A stretch of DNA of 64,000 nucleotides from Pseudokordiimonas caeni (lineage in GTDB: Bacteria; Pseudomonadota; Alphaproteobacteria; Sphingomonadales; Kordiimonadaceae). Where the stretch lies: contig NZ_JAPPRR010000001.1 of NCBI RefSeq assembly GCF_026719705.1, positions 659,255 to 723,254 on the forward strand, read 5' to 3'. The notes beneath the pieces are model-generated. The model was not told the origin of the DNA. It worked only from the letters and a program-made list of their open reading frames with translations, and did not search any database. Below, one piece after another: positions 35,982 to 45,375 of the stretch. The translations under genes and the position numbers were made by a program. Every line of letters begins with the position of its first letter. The first letter of the stretch is position 1.

Positions 35982-37550
35982 CTAATGCCCGCCGGTCGGC
36001 CGTTGCAGCGGCCCTTTGGGCTTGGGCATCAACCAGATCGCGGCGGCTGTGACCACGATGATGAGGCCGATGACGAAGAAAAGCTCGTTGGTTGCCACCA
36101 TCACGCTCTGGCTTTGAACCATACTGTCGAGCGTTGCACGGGCCTGTTCGTAGCTCATGCCGGTTGAGGTGAGCTGCTCAATGGCGGCGGCCGGATCATT
36201 CAGCGTTTCGACCATATCCACCTTGTTGCGCGTGCCGCCATTCTGCCACGCCGTCGTGACGATGGCGGTGGCAAAGGCAACCGCAGAGGTTCGCACGAAG
36301 CCAAGCATGCCGGCGGCGGCAGGCACTTCGTGCGGCTTCACCGTCTGCATGGAAACCGACGTCAGCGGCACGAAGAAGAAGGGCATGCCAAGGCCCACGA
36401 GCATCTGCACGAAGGCGATCTGCTCGAACGTCATATTCTGCGCGAATCCGGCGCGCAGGAGCGTGCAGACGGCGAGGACACTGAGCCCGTAGCTCATCAT
36501 CAGCCGGGGGTCGAGCCTTGACATCAGCATCGCAGCAATGGGTGCCATGAAGAGCGCAAGCGCCCCGTTGAAGGCCATGATCTCGCCCGCGAGCGTTGCC
36601 GTGTAGCCCATATTGAGCTGCAGCCACAGGGGCACCAGCACGATGGAGGCAAAATAGCAGCCGAAGGTTATGCCCATGGCTGCGCAGGCGATGGAGAAGG
36701 CTGGATATCGGAAGATGCGCAGATCCACGATCGGATGTTCTTCCCCAAGCTCCCAAATCACGAACAGCACGAAGCCGATGACCGCGATGACGGCGAAGCT
36801 GACAATGAGCGGCGAGGCGAACCAGTCATGCGTTTCGCCGTTATCCAGCATCATCTGCATGGCGCCGACCCAAACGATGAGAAGAGCAAGCCCGATGAAA
36901 TCCACACGCATCTTTCTGATCGGCGTTTCGCGGACGGAAAGGAGGTTCCAGGCGAAAATGGCGCAAACGATGCCGATGGGCACGTTGATATAGAAGGCCC
37001 AGGGCCAGCCCACGCTGTCGGCGATATGGCCACCCACGAGCGGTCCGCAGATGGGCGCTAGGATCGTCGTCATGGTCCAGAGCCCGATTGTGAGGTTCTG
37101 CCGCTTGGGCGGGCTGATCCGCATCAGCAGGATCTGCGACATGGGCATCAGGGGCCCGCCTGTCAGGCCCTGCAGGATGCGGAAGGCGACAAGCATCTGG
37201 ATCGACTGGGAAAAGCCGCATAGGGCGGAAGCAAGCGCGAACAGGACGGCAGATGTGCAGAAAACCCGCACGGCGCCGAACCGGTTGGCGAGCCAGCCGG
37301 AAAGCGGCACCATGATCGCCTCGGCGACGGCATAGGAGGTGATGACCCATGTGCCTTCATGCGAGGAAACCGCAAGGCCGCTCGCGATGTGCGGCACCGC
37401 CACGTTGACGATGGTCATGTCCAGCACCGCCATGAAGTTGGCAAGTGCGAGGACGAAGACGGCACCGGCAAGGGCCGCACCCCGCATCACCACGCTGGGC
37501 GGTTCGACGACGGCCTTTGTTTCAGGCGTGGTGGCGTTGGCGGCGCTCAT
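35982..37550 (-). CDS. EmrB/QacA-type MFS drug efflux transporter (DHA2)
   Basis: A 522-residue inner-membrane permease with about 14 hydrophobic segments of the DHA2 proton antiporter family. Motif A-like WLANRFGAVRVF and the motif C-like GGPLMPMSQ region are present, and the N-terminus has FMAVLDMTIVNVAVPHI. It is the last gene of a three-gene operon with a membrane fusion protein and an outer-membrane factor, so it likely forms an EmrAB-TolC-type pump for hydrophobic toxins. The exact substrate is unknown. Confidence 0.93.
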   Translation of the reverse strand: MSAANATTPETKAVVEPPSVVMRGAALAGAVFVLALANFMAVLDMTIVNVAVPHIASGLAVSSHEGTWVITSYAVAEAIMVPLSGWLANRFGAVRVFCTSAVLFALASALCGFSQSIQMLVAFRILQGLTGGPLMPMSQILLMRISPPKRQNLTIGLWTMTTILAPICGPLVGGHIADSVGWPWAFYINVPIGIVCAIFAWNLLSVRETPIRKMRVDFIGLALLIVWVGAMQMMLDNGETHDWFASPLIVSFAVIAVIGFVLFVIWELGEEHPIVDLRIFRYPAFSIACAAMGITFGCYFASIVLVPLWLQLNMGYTATLAGEIMAFNGALALFMAPIAAMLMSRLDPRLMMSYGLSVLAVCTLLRAGFAQNMTFEQIAFVQMLVGLGMPFFFVPLTSVSMQTVKPHEVPAAAGMLGFVRTSAVAFATAIVTTAWQNGGTRNKVDMVETLNDPAAAIEQLTSTGMSYEQARATLDSMVQSQSVMVATNELFFVIGLIIVVTAAAIWLMPKPKGPLQRPTGGH

Positions 37551-37561
37551 GCTGGTGCGCC

Positions 37562-38644
37562 TTAATCATCAAGCTGGATTTTGGCGGTCATCGACAGGCC
37601 GACACGCAATGGATGGCTCGCTACTTCCTCAGCGTCGAGCGCGATGCGGACGGGCAGGCGCTGCACCACCTTGATCCAGTTGCCGGTGGCATTCTGGGCC
37701 GGGATCAGTGAGAAGGCGGCACCTGTGCCGGCGCCAAGGCCTTCGACGGTGCCGTGATACACGACTTCGTCGCCATAGATATCGGCCCACAGCGTGACCT
37801 TCTGGCCGGCATGGACGCGTTCCAACTGGGCTTCCTTGAAATTGGCATTCACATAAACGTCCGAGAGCGGCACGATCTGCATCAGCGGCGCCCCCACGGC
37901 CACATGCTGGCCGGGCTGGGCGGTGAGGCGCGCGATAACGCCGGTTTCAGCGGCGCGGATGATCGTGCGGTCAAGGTCCAGAAGCGCCTGATCGCGCGCC
38001 GCACGGGCGGCAGCAACCTCGGGGTGATGCTCCACGTCGGTGCCGTCCACATACACAAGCTCGGCCTCAAGCTGGCGTTTGGTGGCGTCAAGGGCGGCTG
38101 CAGCGTTCGCAAAGGCGTTGCTGGCTGCGGTCAGTTCGTCGCCCGATACGGCCCCGGTTTTGGCGAGCTTCTGGCGGCGCTCAAGATCGACCCGGGTCCG
38201 GGTCACGTCCGCTTCGCGGGCCTTGATCTGGGCGCGCACGGTTTCAACGGCCGCAAAGGCCTGACGTACCTTGCGTTCGGCCGAGGCCAGCCGTGCTTCA
38301 GCGTTGGCAAGCGCCAGTTCGGCGTCGGCCTTGTCGAGCGTGACGAGAACCTCACCCTTGCGGACTAGCTGGGTGTCATTCACGGGTACATCCATCACCG
38401 TGCCTTCAACGAGCGGGGTGACATGCACAAGTGACGCCTCGACATAGGCGTTATCGGTTTCCACATAATGGGAGCCGATGAGATACCACCAGCTGGTCCA
38501 GCCGGCGCCGACACCGGCGACGATCAGGAGAAAACCGATCATCAGGCGTTTGCGTGTACGGCGGCGGCGCAGGGTGGCCTCGGCGTCGGTTTCCGGGAGG
38601 GGGGTGGCGGCGCTGTCGTTCGCCTTGTTGTCTGCGTCAGTCAT
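37562..38644 (-). CDS. EmrA-type membrane fusion protein (HlyD family)
   Basis: A 360-residue periplasmic adaptor with one N-terminal transmembrane helix (about residues 33-56, FLLIVAGVGAGW), a lipoyl half motif near ETDNAYVEASLVHVTPLV, a long coiled-coil with VRQAFAAVETVRAQIK, then the second lipoyl half and beta-barrel. Together with the downstream EmrB-like gene it bridges the inner and outer membranes. It starts 8 bases inside the outer-membrane factor gene (ATGACTGA), which supports translational coupling. Confidence 0.93.
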   Translation of the reverse strand: MTDADNKANDSAATPLPETDAEATLRRRRTRKRLMIGFLLIVAGVGAGWTSWWYLIGSHYVETDNAYVEASLVHVTPLVEGTVMDVPVNDTQLVRKGEVLVTLDKADAELALANAEARLASAERKVRQAFAAVETVRAQIKAREADVTRTRVDLERRQKLAKTGAVSGDELTAASNAFANAAAALDATKRQLEAELVYVDGTDVEHHPEVAAARAARDQALLDLDRTIIRAAETGVIARLTAQPGQHVAVGAPLMQIVPLSDVYVNANFKEAQLERVHAGQKVTLWADIYGDEVVYHGTVEGLGAGTGAAFSLIPAQNATGNWIKVVQRLPVRIALDAEEVASHPLRVGLSMTAKIQLDD

Positions 38645-40121
38645 TTGCAGTCTCGTTTTTCTGGGAGAGGTCGGGGGTCACATAGCCACCGCCGAGCGCG
38701 CGGACGAGCGCGACATGCTGGGCGAAGACGCGGGCATCGAGGTTGGCAACCTGCCGGCGGGCCGAAAGCAATCTGTCCTCGGCCAGCAGCACATCCGAAA
38801 AGCGGGAAAGTCCACCTTCATACCGGGCACGGGCAATCTGCCATGCCTTCGTGGCTTGGCCGCTTGCCTCACGGGCGTGGACGGCTTCGGCCTCAAGTGC
38901 GCGTTCAGTGGCCAGAACGTCGGCCACTTCCTTGAAGGCGCCGGTCACAGCCTTGTCATACATGGAGATGGCATAGAGATAGTCGCTCTGGGCCTCATTC
39001 AGCTTGGCCATAAGTCGCTGGCGGGCGAAAAGCGGCAGCGAGATCGACGGGCCAACCTGTCCAATGATCGAATCGCCGTGGATCAGGTTGTCGATCCCGA
39101 GGGCCTCAAGCCCCACAAGCGCACCCAGATTGACGTTGGGGTAAAAGTCCGCCGTTGCCACACGGATCTCGGCCGCTGCTGCAACGGCCTGCTGCTTGGT
39201 GACAGCGATATCGGGTCGGCGCGCCACGAGGTTGGCAGGCAGATCCGCCGGGATCGTCATGGCGGGCAGGGAGGGCTTTTCCGGCAGTGCGATTTCAAGC
39301 CCGCGATCCGGTCCTTTGCCGAGAAGCGCCGCGATCTGGTTGCGCACTAGGCTGATCTGGCCGTCGATGGCGGCGACAGTTGCCTTGGTGCTGGCAAGGG
39401 TCGAGCGGGCGTCGGCCACCGCACCTTCGTTTTCAAGGCCGGCTTCCACGCGGCGGGCGGTCAGGTCCACGCTGTCCTGCCGGATGCGCACGGCATCGAG
39501 CGCCATGGCGCGGTCTGCGCTGAGGCGCACCAGATCGGCATAGGCCATGGCAACGGCGGTGGAGAGGGTGAGGCGGGTGGCTTCGCCCTCGGCGCGGATG
39601 GCTTCGGCGGTGGCGCCTGCGGCGTCTATCCTTGCCTTGTTGCGGCCGAAGAGATCGAGATCATAGCCCGCCTGAATGTAAACACGGCCGCGGTCGTGCC
39701 AGCCATCGGGCAGGAAGGCCTTGAACTCGTCAGGGTAACCCATGTTCAGGCTTTGCCGCACGCCCTGCAATTCGCCGCCAACCGTCACATCCGGCAGGCG
39801 CAGGGCACCGGCGGATTGAAGCGCGGCGAGCGCGGACTGCAGGCGGGCGTCCGCCATGCGAATGTCGGGGGCGCCTGCCAATGCTTCCTCAATCAGGCTA
39901 TCGAGCGTCGGGTCGCCATAAGCTTTCCACCAGTTGCCCGCAGGCCATGCGCCGCGCTCGGCTTTCAGGCTTTCAGCGACCTGATAGTCGCTTGCGGGTG
40001 TTGGTGTCGGGAGGGTGGCAAGCTCGGGCGCGCAGGCGGCCAAAAGAAGAGGTGCGGCCACCAGAAGCGGCCGCACCTTGGCGGGGAGGCCATGTCGTGC
40101 AGGGGGGAGTAACGACATCAT
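38637..40121 (-). CDS. NodT-family outer-membrane efflux lipoprotein
   Basis: A 494-residue TolC-like outer-membrane factor of the RND/NodT type. The N-terminus has a lipoprotein signal with LLLAAC, so the mature protein is likely lipid-anchored, and two OEP repeats follow. I chose ATG at 40121 (followed by a second ATG), because the longer reading frame runs into the promoter/operator region. It is the first gene of the efflux operon and is divergent from the TetR gene. Confidence 0.92.
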   Translation of the reverse strand: MMSLLPPARHGLPAKVRPLLVAAPLLLAACAPELATLPTPTPASDYQVAESLKAERGAWPAGNWWKAYGDPTLDSLIEEALAGAPDIRMADARLQSALAALQSAGALRLPDVTVGGELQGVRQSLNMGYPDEFKAFLPDGWHDRGRVYIQAGYDLDLFGRNKARIDAAGATAEAIRAEGEATRLTLSTAVAMAYADLVRLSADRAMALDAVRIRQDSVDLTARRVEAGLENEGAVADARSTLASTKATVAAIDGQISLVRNQIAALLGKGPDRGLEIALPEKPSLPAMTIPADLPANLVARRPDIAVTKQQAVAAAAEIRVATADFYPNVNLGALVGLEALGIDNLIHGDSIIGQVGPSISLPLFARQRLMAKLNEAQSDYLYAISMYDKAVTGAFKEVADVLATERALEAEAVHAREASGQATKAWQIARARYEGGLSRFSDVLLAEDRLLSARRQVANLDARVFAQHVALVRALGGGYVTPDLSQKNETAND

Positions 40122-40147
40122 TTTAGTCTCGACAGTTTGCAACAAAA

Positions 40148-40162
40148 ACCGTACAGTACGGT
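40148..40162. promoter_or_regulatory. Palindromic operator candidate for the TetR regulator
   Basis: ACCGTACAGTACGGT is a perfect 15-bp palindrome around a central A, located in the 113-base divergent region, 27 bases upstream of the efflux operon start and 73 bases before tetR. A TetR-family dimer typically binds such sites. The symmetry is seen; binding is inferred. Confidence 0.65.
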
Positions 40163-40234
40163 ACACATTTGCGGACCATAGGCCAGCAACGCCAAAAACA
40201 CAAGGCCTAACTGCGCGTCCGGGGCGGAGGGAAC

Positions 40235-40852
40235 TTGACCAAAAAACAATTGCGGGGCGACGCGAAGCGCGAATCCATTCTGGAAATCGCGTTTCAAGCC
40301 TTCCTTGATAATGGCTATGCCGGTACGTCGATGGCGACGATTGCGGCGCGTGTCGGTGGCTCGAAAGGCACGCTCTACAGCTTCTTTGCTAGCAAGGAGG
40401 AACTGTTTTTCTCGGTGCTTGATGCCCGGATCGAGGTTCACGGCGCCCCCATTCGTGCTGCCATCAAGGCCGAAGGGCCGCCCCGGCAGGTCCTTTTCGG
40501 TTATGGCACCAAACTGATGCAGGCGATCCTCTCGGATGCCGGGCTTGCCTTCCAGCGCCTGATCATTGCCGAGTCCGAGCGCTTCCCCGAACTGGCCCGT
40601 GTCTTTTACGAGCGTGGCCCCAAGCGGGGCCTTGAGGAACTGGCGCAATATTTCAGCCGTATCATGCAGGAAGGCCTGCTCAGGGAAGCTGATCCCCTGA
40701 TGGTGGCACGGCAGTTCAATGCGCTGTGCCGGATGGATTTCAAGGAAAAGCGACTGTGGGGCGTGCTTGACACAGTCAGCGCCGAGCAGATCGACGAAAC
40801 GGTGAGGGCGGCCGTTGAAACGATCCTCGCGGCATATACGCCCGTACAATAA
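40235..40852 (+). CDS. TetR/AcrR-family transcriptional regulator
   Basis: A 205-residue regulator with an N-terminal helix-turn-helix, TSMATIAARVGGSKGTLYSFF (residues about 31-51), and a C-terminal ligand-binding domain. The start is TTG at 40235 with CGGAGG 5 bases upstream. It is divergent from the three-gene efflux operon and probably represses it; it may also act on the acyl-CoA dehydrogenase gene 100 bases downstream. The inducer is unknown. Confidence 0.92.
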   Translation: MTKKQLRGDAKRESILEIAFQAFLDNGYAGTSMATIAARVGGSKGTLYSFFASKEELFFSVLDARIEVHGAPIRAAIKAEGPPRQVLFGYGTKLMQAILSDAGLAFQRLIIAESERFPELARVFYERGPKRGLEELAQYFSRIMQEGLLREADPLMVARQFNALCRMDFKEKRLWGVLDTVSAEQIDETVRAAVETILAAYTPVQ

Positions 40853-40953
40853 TAGCGAATTGTATTTTCATACTCATCAGTGTGATGGTACGTCTTGACG
40901 ATGGGAAGGAGCAGCGCGCCGGGGGGCGCCTGCACGCAATGGGAGGAAGCGGC

Positions 40954-42117
40954 ATGTCCGTACTGGGAATACCTGATCCTGAATTCATGCAGGATGAAGA
41001 AATCAGCATGTACCGCGACGCTGTCGGCAAGTTTCTTGACCGGCATGCACCCGAAAAGCGGGTCGAGAAATGGCGCGAGGACGGCCAGGTGGAGCGCGAA
41101 TTCTGGCGCGAAGCCGGGGAGGCCGGGCTTCTGGGGGTCAGTGTTCCCGCTGAATATGGCGGGCACGGCGGAGATTTCCGCCACGATATCGTGGTCGTCG
41201 ATCAGGTGGCGCGGCGCGGCATCGAAGGCTTCGCAGCGAGCCTCCACAATGTGATCATCACCCCCTATATCCAGACTCATGGCACCGAGGAGCAAAAGAA
41301 GCGCTGGTTGCCGAAGCTCGTGTCCGGCGAACTGGTTTCCGCCATTGCCATGAGCGAACCGGGTGCGGGCTCGGACCTGCAGTCGATCCGCACAACGGCG
41401 ATCAAGGAAGGCAACGGTTACCGGCTGAACGGCTCCAAAACCTTTATCTCGAACGGCCAGATTGCAGATCTGATCGTGGTGGTTGCCAAAACGGACCCCA
41501 GCCAGGGCGCCAAGGGCACGTCGCTTCTGGTGATCGAAACCGAAGGGCTTGAGGGCTTCTCGCGCGGCAAGAAGCTCGACAAGATCGGCCTTGATGCGCA
41601 GGACACGTCGGAGCTTTTCTTCGACAATGTGTTTGTGCCGGCTGACAACCTGCTTGGCGGGGTCGAGGGGCGCGGGTTTTATCAGCTGATGGCCGAACTG
41701 CCGCGCGAACGTCTGATCATTGCCATCGGCAGCGTGATCGTGATGGAAAAGGCGATCGAGACGACGCTCGATTATGTGAAGAACCGCAAGGCTTTCGGCC
41801 AGACCGTGTTCGATTTCCAGAATACCCAGTTCAAGCTGGCGGAATGCAAGGCCAAGGCGACGGTCGCCAAGGTCTTCATCAATGACTGCGTGAACAAGGT
41901 GCTGAAGGGTGAGCTGGACGTGACGACCGCCTCAATTGCCAAGATGTGGTCCACCGAAACCGAATGGGAGATCGTCGATACCTGCCTGCAGCTGCATGGC
42001 GGCTATGGCTATATCAACGAATATCCCATCGCGAAGATGTTCCGTAATTCGCGCGTCCAGCGTATCTATGGCGGATCGACGGAGATCATGAAGCTTCTGA
42101 TCGCCCGCTCGCTGTAG
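40954..42117 (+). CDS. Acyl-CoA dehydrogenase
   Basis: A 387-residue FAD-dependent acyl-CoA dehydrogenase. Seen features are AIAMSEPGAGSDLQSI (FAD/substrate region), KTFISNGQIADL and the C-terminal VQRIYGGSTEIMKLLIARSL with the likely catalytic Glu. I chose ATG at 40954 with GGGAGGAAG upstream; the open frame before it has no matching family residues. It is followed 24 bases later by an SDR gene related to 3-hydroxyacyl-CoA dehydrogenases, so the pair likely works in a branched or short-chain fatty-acyl degradation route. Confidence 0.95.
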   Translation: MSVLGIPDPEFMQDEEISMYRDAVGKFLDRHAPEKRVEKWREDGQVEREFWREAGEAGLLGVSVPAEYGGHGGDFRHDIVVVDQVARRGIEGFAASLHNVIITPYIQTHGTEEQKKRWLPKLVSGELVSAIAMSEPGAGSDLQSIRTTAIKEGNGYRLNGSKTFISNGQIADLIVVVAKTDPSQGAKGTSLLVIETEGLEGFSRGKKLDKIGLDAQDTSELFFDNVFVPADNLLGGVEGRGFYQLMAELPRERLIIAIGSVIVMEKAIETTLDYVKNRKAFGQTVFDFQNTQFKLAECKAKATVAKVFINDCVNKVLKGELDVTTASIAKMWSTETEWEIVDTCLQLHGGYGYINEYPIAKMFRNSRVQRIYGGSTEIMKLLIARSL

Positions 42118-42141
42118 AAAAAGAAACGAAAGGAACAGTCC

Positions 42142-42921
42142 ATGCAGATTTCAGGAACGGCCGCCGTTGTCACCGGCGGGGCCTCGGGGCTTGGCGAGGC
42201 AACTGCCCGCGCGCTGGCGGCCGCCGGCGCAAAAGTCGCCATTTTCGATATGAATACCGAAAAGGGCGAGGCGGTGGCTGCCGAGATCGGCGGGGTTTTC
42301 TGCAAGGTTGATGTGCGGTCGGACGAGGCGGTGGACGCAGGCTTTGCCAAGGCGCGTGCCGCCCACGGGCAGGAACGTATCCTCGTCAACTGCGCCGGCA
42401 CCGGCAATGCCGTGAAAACCGCCAGCCGCGATAAGAAGACGGGCGAGATCCGCCATTTCCCGCTCGATGCTTTCGAGGCGATCATCCAGATCAACCTGAT
42501 CGGCACTTTCCGCTGCATCGCCAAATCGGCGGCGGGCATGCTCACACTTGATCCGCTGGAGGACGGCGCCCGCGGCGCCATCGTCAATACAGCATCGGTG
42601 GCAGCCGAGGACGGCCAGATGGGGCAGGCTGCCTATTCGGCCTCAAAAGGCGGCGTTGTGGGCATGACCCTGCCGGTGGCGCGCGACCTGTGCGGCGAAG
42701 GCATCCGGGTGAACACCATCCTGCCCGGCATCTTCAGCACGCCGCTGATGAATGGCATGCCCGAGAATGTGAAGGATGCGCTTGCCGCGTCCGTTCCCTT
42801 CCCGAAACGGCTGGGTGATCCCGCCGAATATGCGAGCCTCGCGCTTGAGATGATTCGCAACAATTATTTCAATGGCGAGGATGTACGGCTGGACGGCGCG
42901 ATCCGCATGGGCATGCGCTGA
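42142..42921 (+). CDS. SDR resembling 3-hydroxyacyl-CoA dehydrogenase type 2 (HSD10-like)
   Basis: A 259-residue SDR with TGGASGLGEAT (residues 12-22), NAG-like CAGTGNA and the active-site Tyr-x3-Lys in AAYSASKGG. The long insertion VKTASRDKKTGEIRHFPLD-type region and the C-terminal GEDVRLDGAIRMGMR end match the HSD17B10/3-hydroxyacyl-CoA dehydrogenase type II group, which oxidises 3-hydroxy-2-methylacyl-CoA and related substrates. Its placement after an acyl-CoA dehydrogenase supports a beta-oxidation role. AAAGGAAC precedes the ATG. Confidence 0.88.
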   Translation: MQISGTAAVVTGGASGLGEATARALAAAGAKVAIFDMNTEKGEAVAAEIGGVFCKVDVRSDEAVDAGFAKARAAHGQERILVNCAGTGNAVKTASRDKKTGEIRHFPLDAFEAIIQINLIGTFRCIAKSAAGMLTLDPLEDGARGAIVNTASVAAEDGQMGQAAYSASKGGVVGMTLPVARDLCGEGIRVNTILPGIFSTPLMNGMPENVKDALAASVPFPKRLGDPAEYASLALEMIRNNYFNGEDVRLDGAIRMGMR

Positions 42922-42934
42922 CCTCTGAAATCAT

Positions 42935-42984
42935 CACCGGGTTGCCTGCTCGCCTCAAAAAGGCGATGGGGCAGCCCGGTGTTT
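42935..42984 (+). terminator. Terminator after the SDR gene
   Basis: CACCGGG/CCCGGTG form the base of a stem, TTGCC/GGCAG continue it (one wobble), and CGCCT/AGGCG form an upper stem with loop CAAAA. TTTCCTG follows. It is likely the end of the acyl-CoA dehydrogenase operon and precedes the mgtE region. Confidence 0.6.
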
Positions 42985-43115
42985 CCTGCTGAATGAAGTG
43001 TCTTCCAACTCTCCGGTGGACAGGGCGATTTCCCTTGGCCTATCAAGGGGGCTGGCTGCCGGGGTGAGCCTCCGGTAGTATGGCAGGCGAAACAACAATT
43101 TCCGGGGAGGCGGGC

Positions 43116-44558
43116 ATGGCAGGGACGGACCTTGATCCGAATCGCGATCCGGAAGATGTCGAAGGCGAAACCGCCATCCATCCCGATGATGTGGATGCCA
43201 CCATCCCGGATACCGATCCCCACCTTTCCAAGGAATTCACAGCGCGCGTCATCGATGCGATCCGCGACGAGGATCAGGACCGTGCCCGGTCGCTGGTGGC
43301 TGAACTGCACGCCGCCGACCTTGCCGACCTTCTCGAGGGCCTGTCGTCAGCCAACCGGATCAGCCTTGTCCAGCTTCTGGGCGAGGAACTGGACCCGGAG
43401 GTGCTTTACGAGGTGGACGCCAGCGTCAAGGCGGACATCGTCGAGCATATCCCGAACGAGCAGATCGCCGAGGCACTGACCGAACTTGATACCGACGACG
43501 CCGTTTACGTTCTTGAAGAACTGGACGACGAAGACCGGGAAGAGGTGCTGCAGGCGCTTGACGCCGACGACCGGGTGGCGATCGAGGAAAGCCTGAGCTA
43601 TCCGGCCGAGTCCGCCGGCCGCCTGATGCAGCGTGATCTGGTGGCGCTGCCGGAATTCTGGACGGTCGGCCAGACAATCGATTATCTGCGGTCGGAAACG
43701 ACGGAAATCCCTGAAGATTTCTACGATATTTTTGTGGTCGATCCCGCCCATCATCCGGTTGGTACGGTGCCGCTGTCGCGCGTCATGCGCACGCACCGTC
43801 CTGTCACCCTTGGCGAGGTGATGGACAAGGATCCCTATGTGATCGACGCCGAGGCCGATCAGGAAGAGGTCGCCTACCAGTTCACCAAATATCACCTGAT
43901 TTCGGCCGCCGTTGTTGACAAGAGCAAGCGGCTTGTCGGTGTGGTCACGGTGGACGACATCGTGGAGGTTATCGAGGAAGAAGCCGAGGAAGACATCATG
44001 GCGCTTGCCGGTGTCTCGGAGTCCAGCCTCAACGAAAGCATCCTGACCGTGACGCGCCAGCGCTTCATCTGGCTTCTGATCAATATGATCACGGCGGTCG
44101 CCTCCGCCTATGTGATTTCGGCCTTCGGGGCGACGATCCAGCAGATGGTGGCGCTTGCCGCGCTCATGCCCATCGTGGCGTCGCTTGGCGGCAATGCGGG
44201 CAACCAGACGATGACGATTGCCGTGCGGGCGCTTGCCACCAAGGAGCTGAGCACGCTGAACGTCTGGCGCGTGATGAGCCGCGAGCTGACCACGGCGGCG
44301 ATGAACGGCGCCGGCCTTGCCACAATCGCAGGCCTTGTTGTGTGGCTGGTGTTCCAGAACCCGATGCTCGGCGGCGTGATGGCGGCGGCCCTGCTGATCA
44401 ACACCATCGTTGCGGGCTTGTCCGGCCTCCTGGTACCGATGGGCCTGTCGCGCGCGGGGATCGACCCGGCGGTGGCGTCCACCGTGCTGGTGACCACCAT
44501 AACCGACGTGATCGGATTCCTTGCTTTCCTCGGGCTCGCTGCCCTTCTGTTGCTCTGA
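43116..44558 (+). CDS. mgtE: Magnesium transporter MgtE
   Basis: A 480-residue (or 492 from ATG 43080) magnesium channel of the MgtE family. The cytosolic N domain of helical repeats (LLEGLSSANRISLVQLLGEELDPEVLYEVD) is followed by two CBS domains (PVGTVPLSRVM, KRLVGVVTVDDIVEV) and a five-helix pore with ASLGGNAGNQTMTI. I favour ATG 43116 because GGGGAGG precedes it at good spacing. It is followed 9 bases later by a response-regulator gene, which is unusual. No Mg2+ riboswitch was recognised. Confidence 0.94.
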   Translation: MAGTDLDPNRDPEDVEGETAIHPDDVDATIPDTDPHLSKEFTARVIDAIRDEDQDRARSLVAELHAADLADLLEGLSSANRISLVQLLGEELDPEVLYEVDASVKADIVEHIPNEQIAEALTELDTDDAVYVLEELDDEDREEVLQALDADDRVAIEESLSYPAESAGRLMQRDLVALPEFWTVGQTIDYLRSETTEIPEDFYDIFVVDPAHHPVGTVPLSRVMRTHRPVTLGEVMDKDPYVIDAEADQEEVAYQFTKYHLISAAVVDKSKRLVGVVTVDDIVEVIEEEAEEDIMALAGVSESSLNESILTVTRQRFIWLLINMITAVASAYVISAFGATIQQMVALAALMPIVASLGGNAGNQTMTIAVRALATKELSTLNVWRVMSRELTTAAMNGAGLATIAGLVVWLVFQNPMLGGVMAAALLINTIVAGLSGLLVPMGLSRAGIDPAVASTVLVTTITDVIGFLAFLGLAALLLL

Positions 44559-44567
44559 GGAGGGTTT

Positions 44568-45365
44568 ATGGAGCGCGGACCCGTCCTTCTAGTCGACGAT
44601 GAACCGGTGGTGCTGCGGATGCAGGCCGCAGCGGTGCGCCAGTTCGGCTTTGAGACGATTATCGCGGAATCGGCGGACGAGGGCATCTCGATGGTGCGCC
44701 GCTTCAACCCGTCACTGATCGTATCGGACGTGCAGATGCCGGGGCGCGACGGGTTCGATATGCTCGATGAGCTGGGCACGCGCGGCCTGAAGACCATGCC
44801 GGTGATCTATATGACCGGCTATGACACGCTCGAGACCGTGCGTCGGGGCTTGAAGGCCGGGGGCGACGACTTCATCATCAAGGGCGAAACGGTGGATCGC
44901 CTGCGCCAGCGCATCGCCTTCTGGGCAACGAGCGGCTTTGCCGGCCTGCCGCTCGAACTGCGCCGCCGCACGCTCGAGGCATCCTACAAGGTTGAGGACG
45001 ACAAGGTGCGGCAGGTGGAAGCCTATATCGGCGCCGACCGCGACCTGATCCGCGATGTGGCGGCCGAAATCGGGCGCGAGTTGGTGCCGGTGCATCCGGG
45101 CTATGGCCAGCGGCTTATCGAGCGCATCTGCCTGATCAGCCGGATTTCGAAGCTTGTGATGGAGCGCAGCCGCACCTTCGGCGATTACCTGCGCTTCCCC
45201 GATTATGTTTTCAATGTAACCCGCAATGTAGGCCCGGAATGGGCCGATGAAAGCTGGACGATCCTGAAGCATTTCGATGACTGGACATTGGACCCGCGCT
45301 TTGGGCGCGCCGGTGCGAGCCCGCTGAAATGCTACCGGGATTACAGCTGGTTCGACAGCGAATAG
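44568..45365 (+). CDS. Response regulator with unrecognised C-terminal region
   Basis: A 265-residue protein with a complete receiver domain (residues about 5-125): acidic pair VDDE, phosphoacceptor Asp54 in VSDVQMP, and Lys105 in IIKGE. The remaining 140 residues are helical-looking, with RYVQVEAYI-like stretches, RISKLVMERSRTFGDYLRFPDY and the end CYRDYSWFDSE, and match no output domain I know; no HTH, GGDEF, EAL or HD motif is visible. It starts 9 bases after mgtE with GAGGAGG, so it is probably co-transcribed with it. No partner histidine kinase lies in the window. Confidence 0.82.
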   Translation: MERGPVLLVDDEPVVLRMQAAAVRQFGFETIIAESADEGISMVRRFNPSLIVSDVQMPGRDGFDMLDELGTRGLKTMPVIYMTGYDTLETVRRGLKAGGDDFIIKGETVDRLRQRIAFWATSGFAGLPLELRRRTLEASYKVEDDKVRQVEAYIGADRDLIRDVAAEIGRELVPVHPGYGQRLIERICLISRISKLVMERSRTFGDYLRFPDYVFNVTRNVGPEWADESWTILKHFDDWTLDPRFGRAGASPLKCYRDYSWFDSE

Positions 45366-45375
45366 GGAGGGGATA

